Below the pieces are notes generated by a model. It saw only the letters and a list, made by a program, of their open reading frames with translations. It was not told the origin of the DNA and made no database searches. A program made the position numbers and the translations under genes. This document shows, piece by piece, positions 63,688 through 64,000 of a stretch of DNA of 64,000 nt (position 1 is the stretch's first letter; each line of letters starts with the position of its first letter). The DNA is from Megalobrama amblycephala (Eukaryota; Chordata; Actinopteri; Cypriniformes; Xenocyprididae): contig NC_063063.1 of assembly GCF_018812025.1 (NCBI RefSeq), forward strand, positions 2,782,001-2,846,000, written 5' to 3'.

Positions 63688-64000
63688 AATATACATATCT
63701 CAAGATTTCTTGGAAACACTGGAAGCACTTGGATCACCAGTCCAATATAAAACTCAGCTTTATGTGTTATAGATTGACCTTTGACCTGCTGTAATCATAG
63801 TCAGCTTTTCTTCTATAACACTTTTGATGTGTGTTAAGTTGTCTTTATCTGGGGGTCTCTTAAATAGCTCAGCGTGAATGTTTGTTTACTTCTTTTTTTG
63901 TCATTGTTTATGACTCTTCCAATATAGATCACAATGACAAAAAAACACACAAATCTAAGAGTGAAATCAGTGCCCCAAAATCTGAATACAATAACAACTG

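Overview
This window is vertebrate nuclear DNA, most likely from a cyprinid-type teleost fish. The evidence is the gene content (two split animal genes with GT-AG introns), a very high load of Tc1/mariner transposons, hAT-like and foldback (MITE-type) DNA elements, long (CA)n, (TG)n and (TA)n microsatellites, and AT-rich minisatellites. The exact species cannot be read from the sequence. There are no bacterial-style operons, CRISPR arrays or rRNA genes.

Two protein-coding genes can be rebuilt completely, exon by exon, and they lie head to head. (1) cntd1, on the minus strand (16271 to 10869), has 7 coding exons that join in phase to a 312-residue cyclin-fold protein, the orthologue of the meiotic crossover factor CNTD1. 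(2) adap1, on the plus strand (27474 to 58499), has 11 coding exons that join in phase to a 377-residue ArfGAP plus two PH domains protein (centaurin-alpha 1). Every splice junction was checked for phase. Their start codons are 11.2 kb apart, and the gap is almost entirely nested transposons plus a duplicated CpG- and YY1-motif-containing unit.

Layout. 1-1.9 kb: end of an hAT-like element. 2-5.9 kb: no recognised gene, but a perfect RFX X-box, a 19-copy AT-rich minisatellite and a possible orphan exon of a RING-CH (MARCH-type) ubiquitin ligase. 5.9-10.6 kb: a broken Tc1 transposase, a composite hAT-like element with perfect 8-bp target duplications and two nested foldback elements, a further inverted-repeat element, and a foldback Tc1/mariner derivative ending next to the cntd1 poly(A) signal. 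10.9-16.3 kb: cntd1. 17.6-21.7 kb: a stack of elements, one inside another, including a Tc1 with a duplicated-site (IR/DR) terminal layout and a dead transposase. 22.4-26.9 kb: a MITE, a repeated CpG-containing unit, and a 1.6-kb element with exact 6-bp target duplications and five copies of a CACCAGTGAC-like motif. 27-58.5 kb: adap1, with its introns full of transposons. These include a 1.54-kb near-perfect palindrome (intron 2), a 566-bp element with exact 9-bp target duplications that carries a RecQ-helicase-like fragment (intron 3), and a 42-bp tandem array plus an almost intact Tc1/mariner transposase (intron 4). 58.5-64 kb: adap1 3' region, more MITEs and a decayed THAP zinc-finger fragment.

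The two genes have no obvious shared pathway: CNTD1 acts in meiotic recombination and ADAP1 in Arf6/phosphoinositide signalling. The most unusual signals are the RecQ-carrying element, the intronic palindrome, a TG-repeat acceptor at adap1 exon 7, repeat-borne CTCF-like and RFX-like motifs, and the element with five CACCAGTGAC-like motifs. None of these could be searched against databases here.
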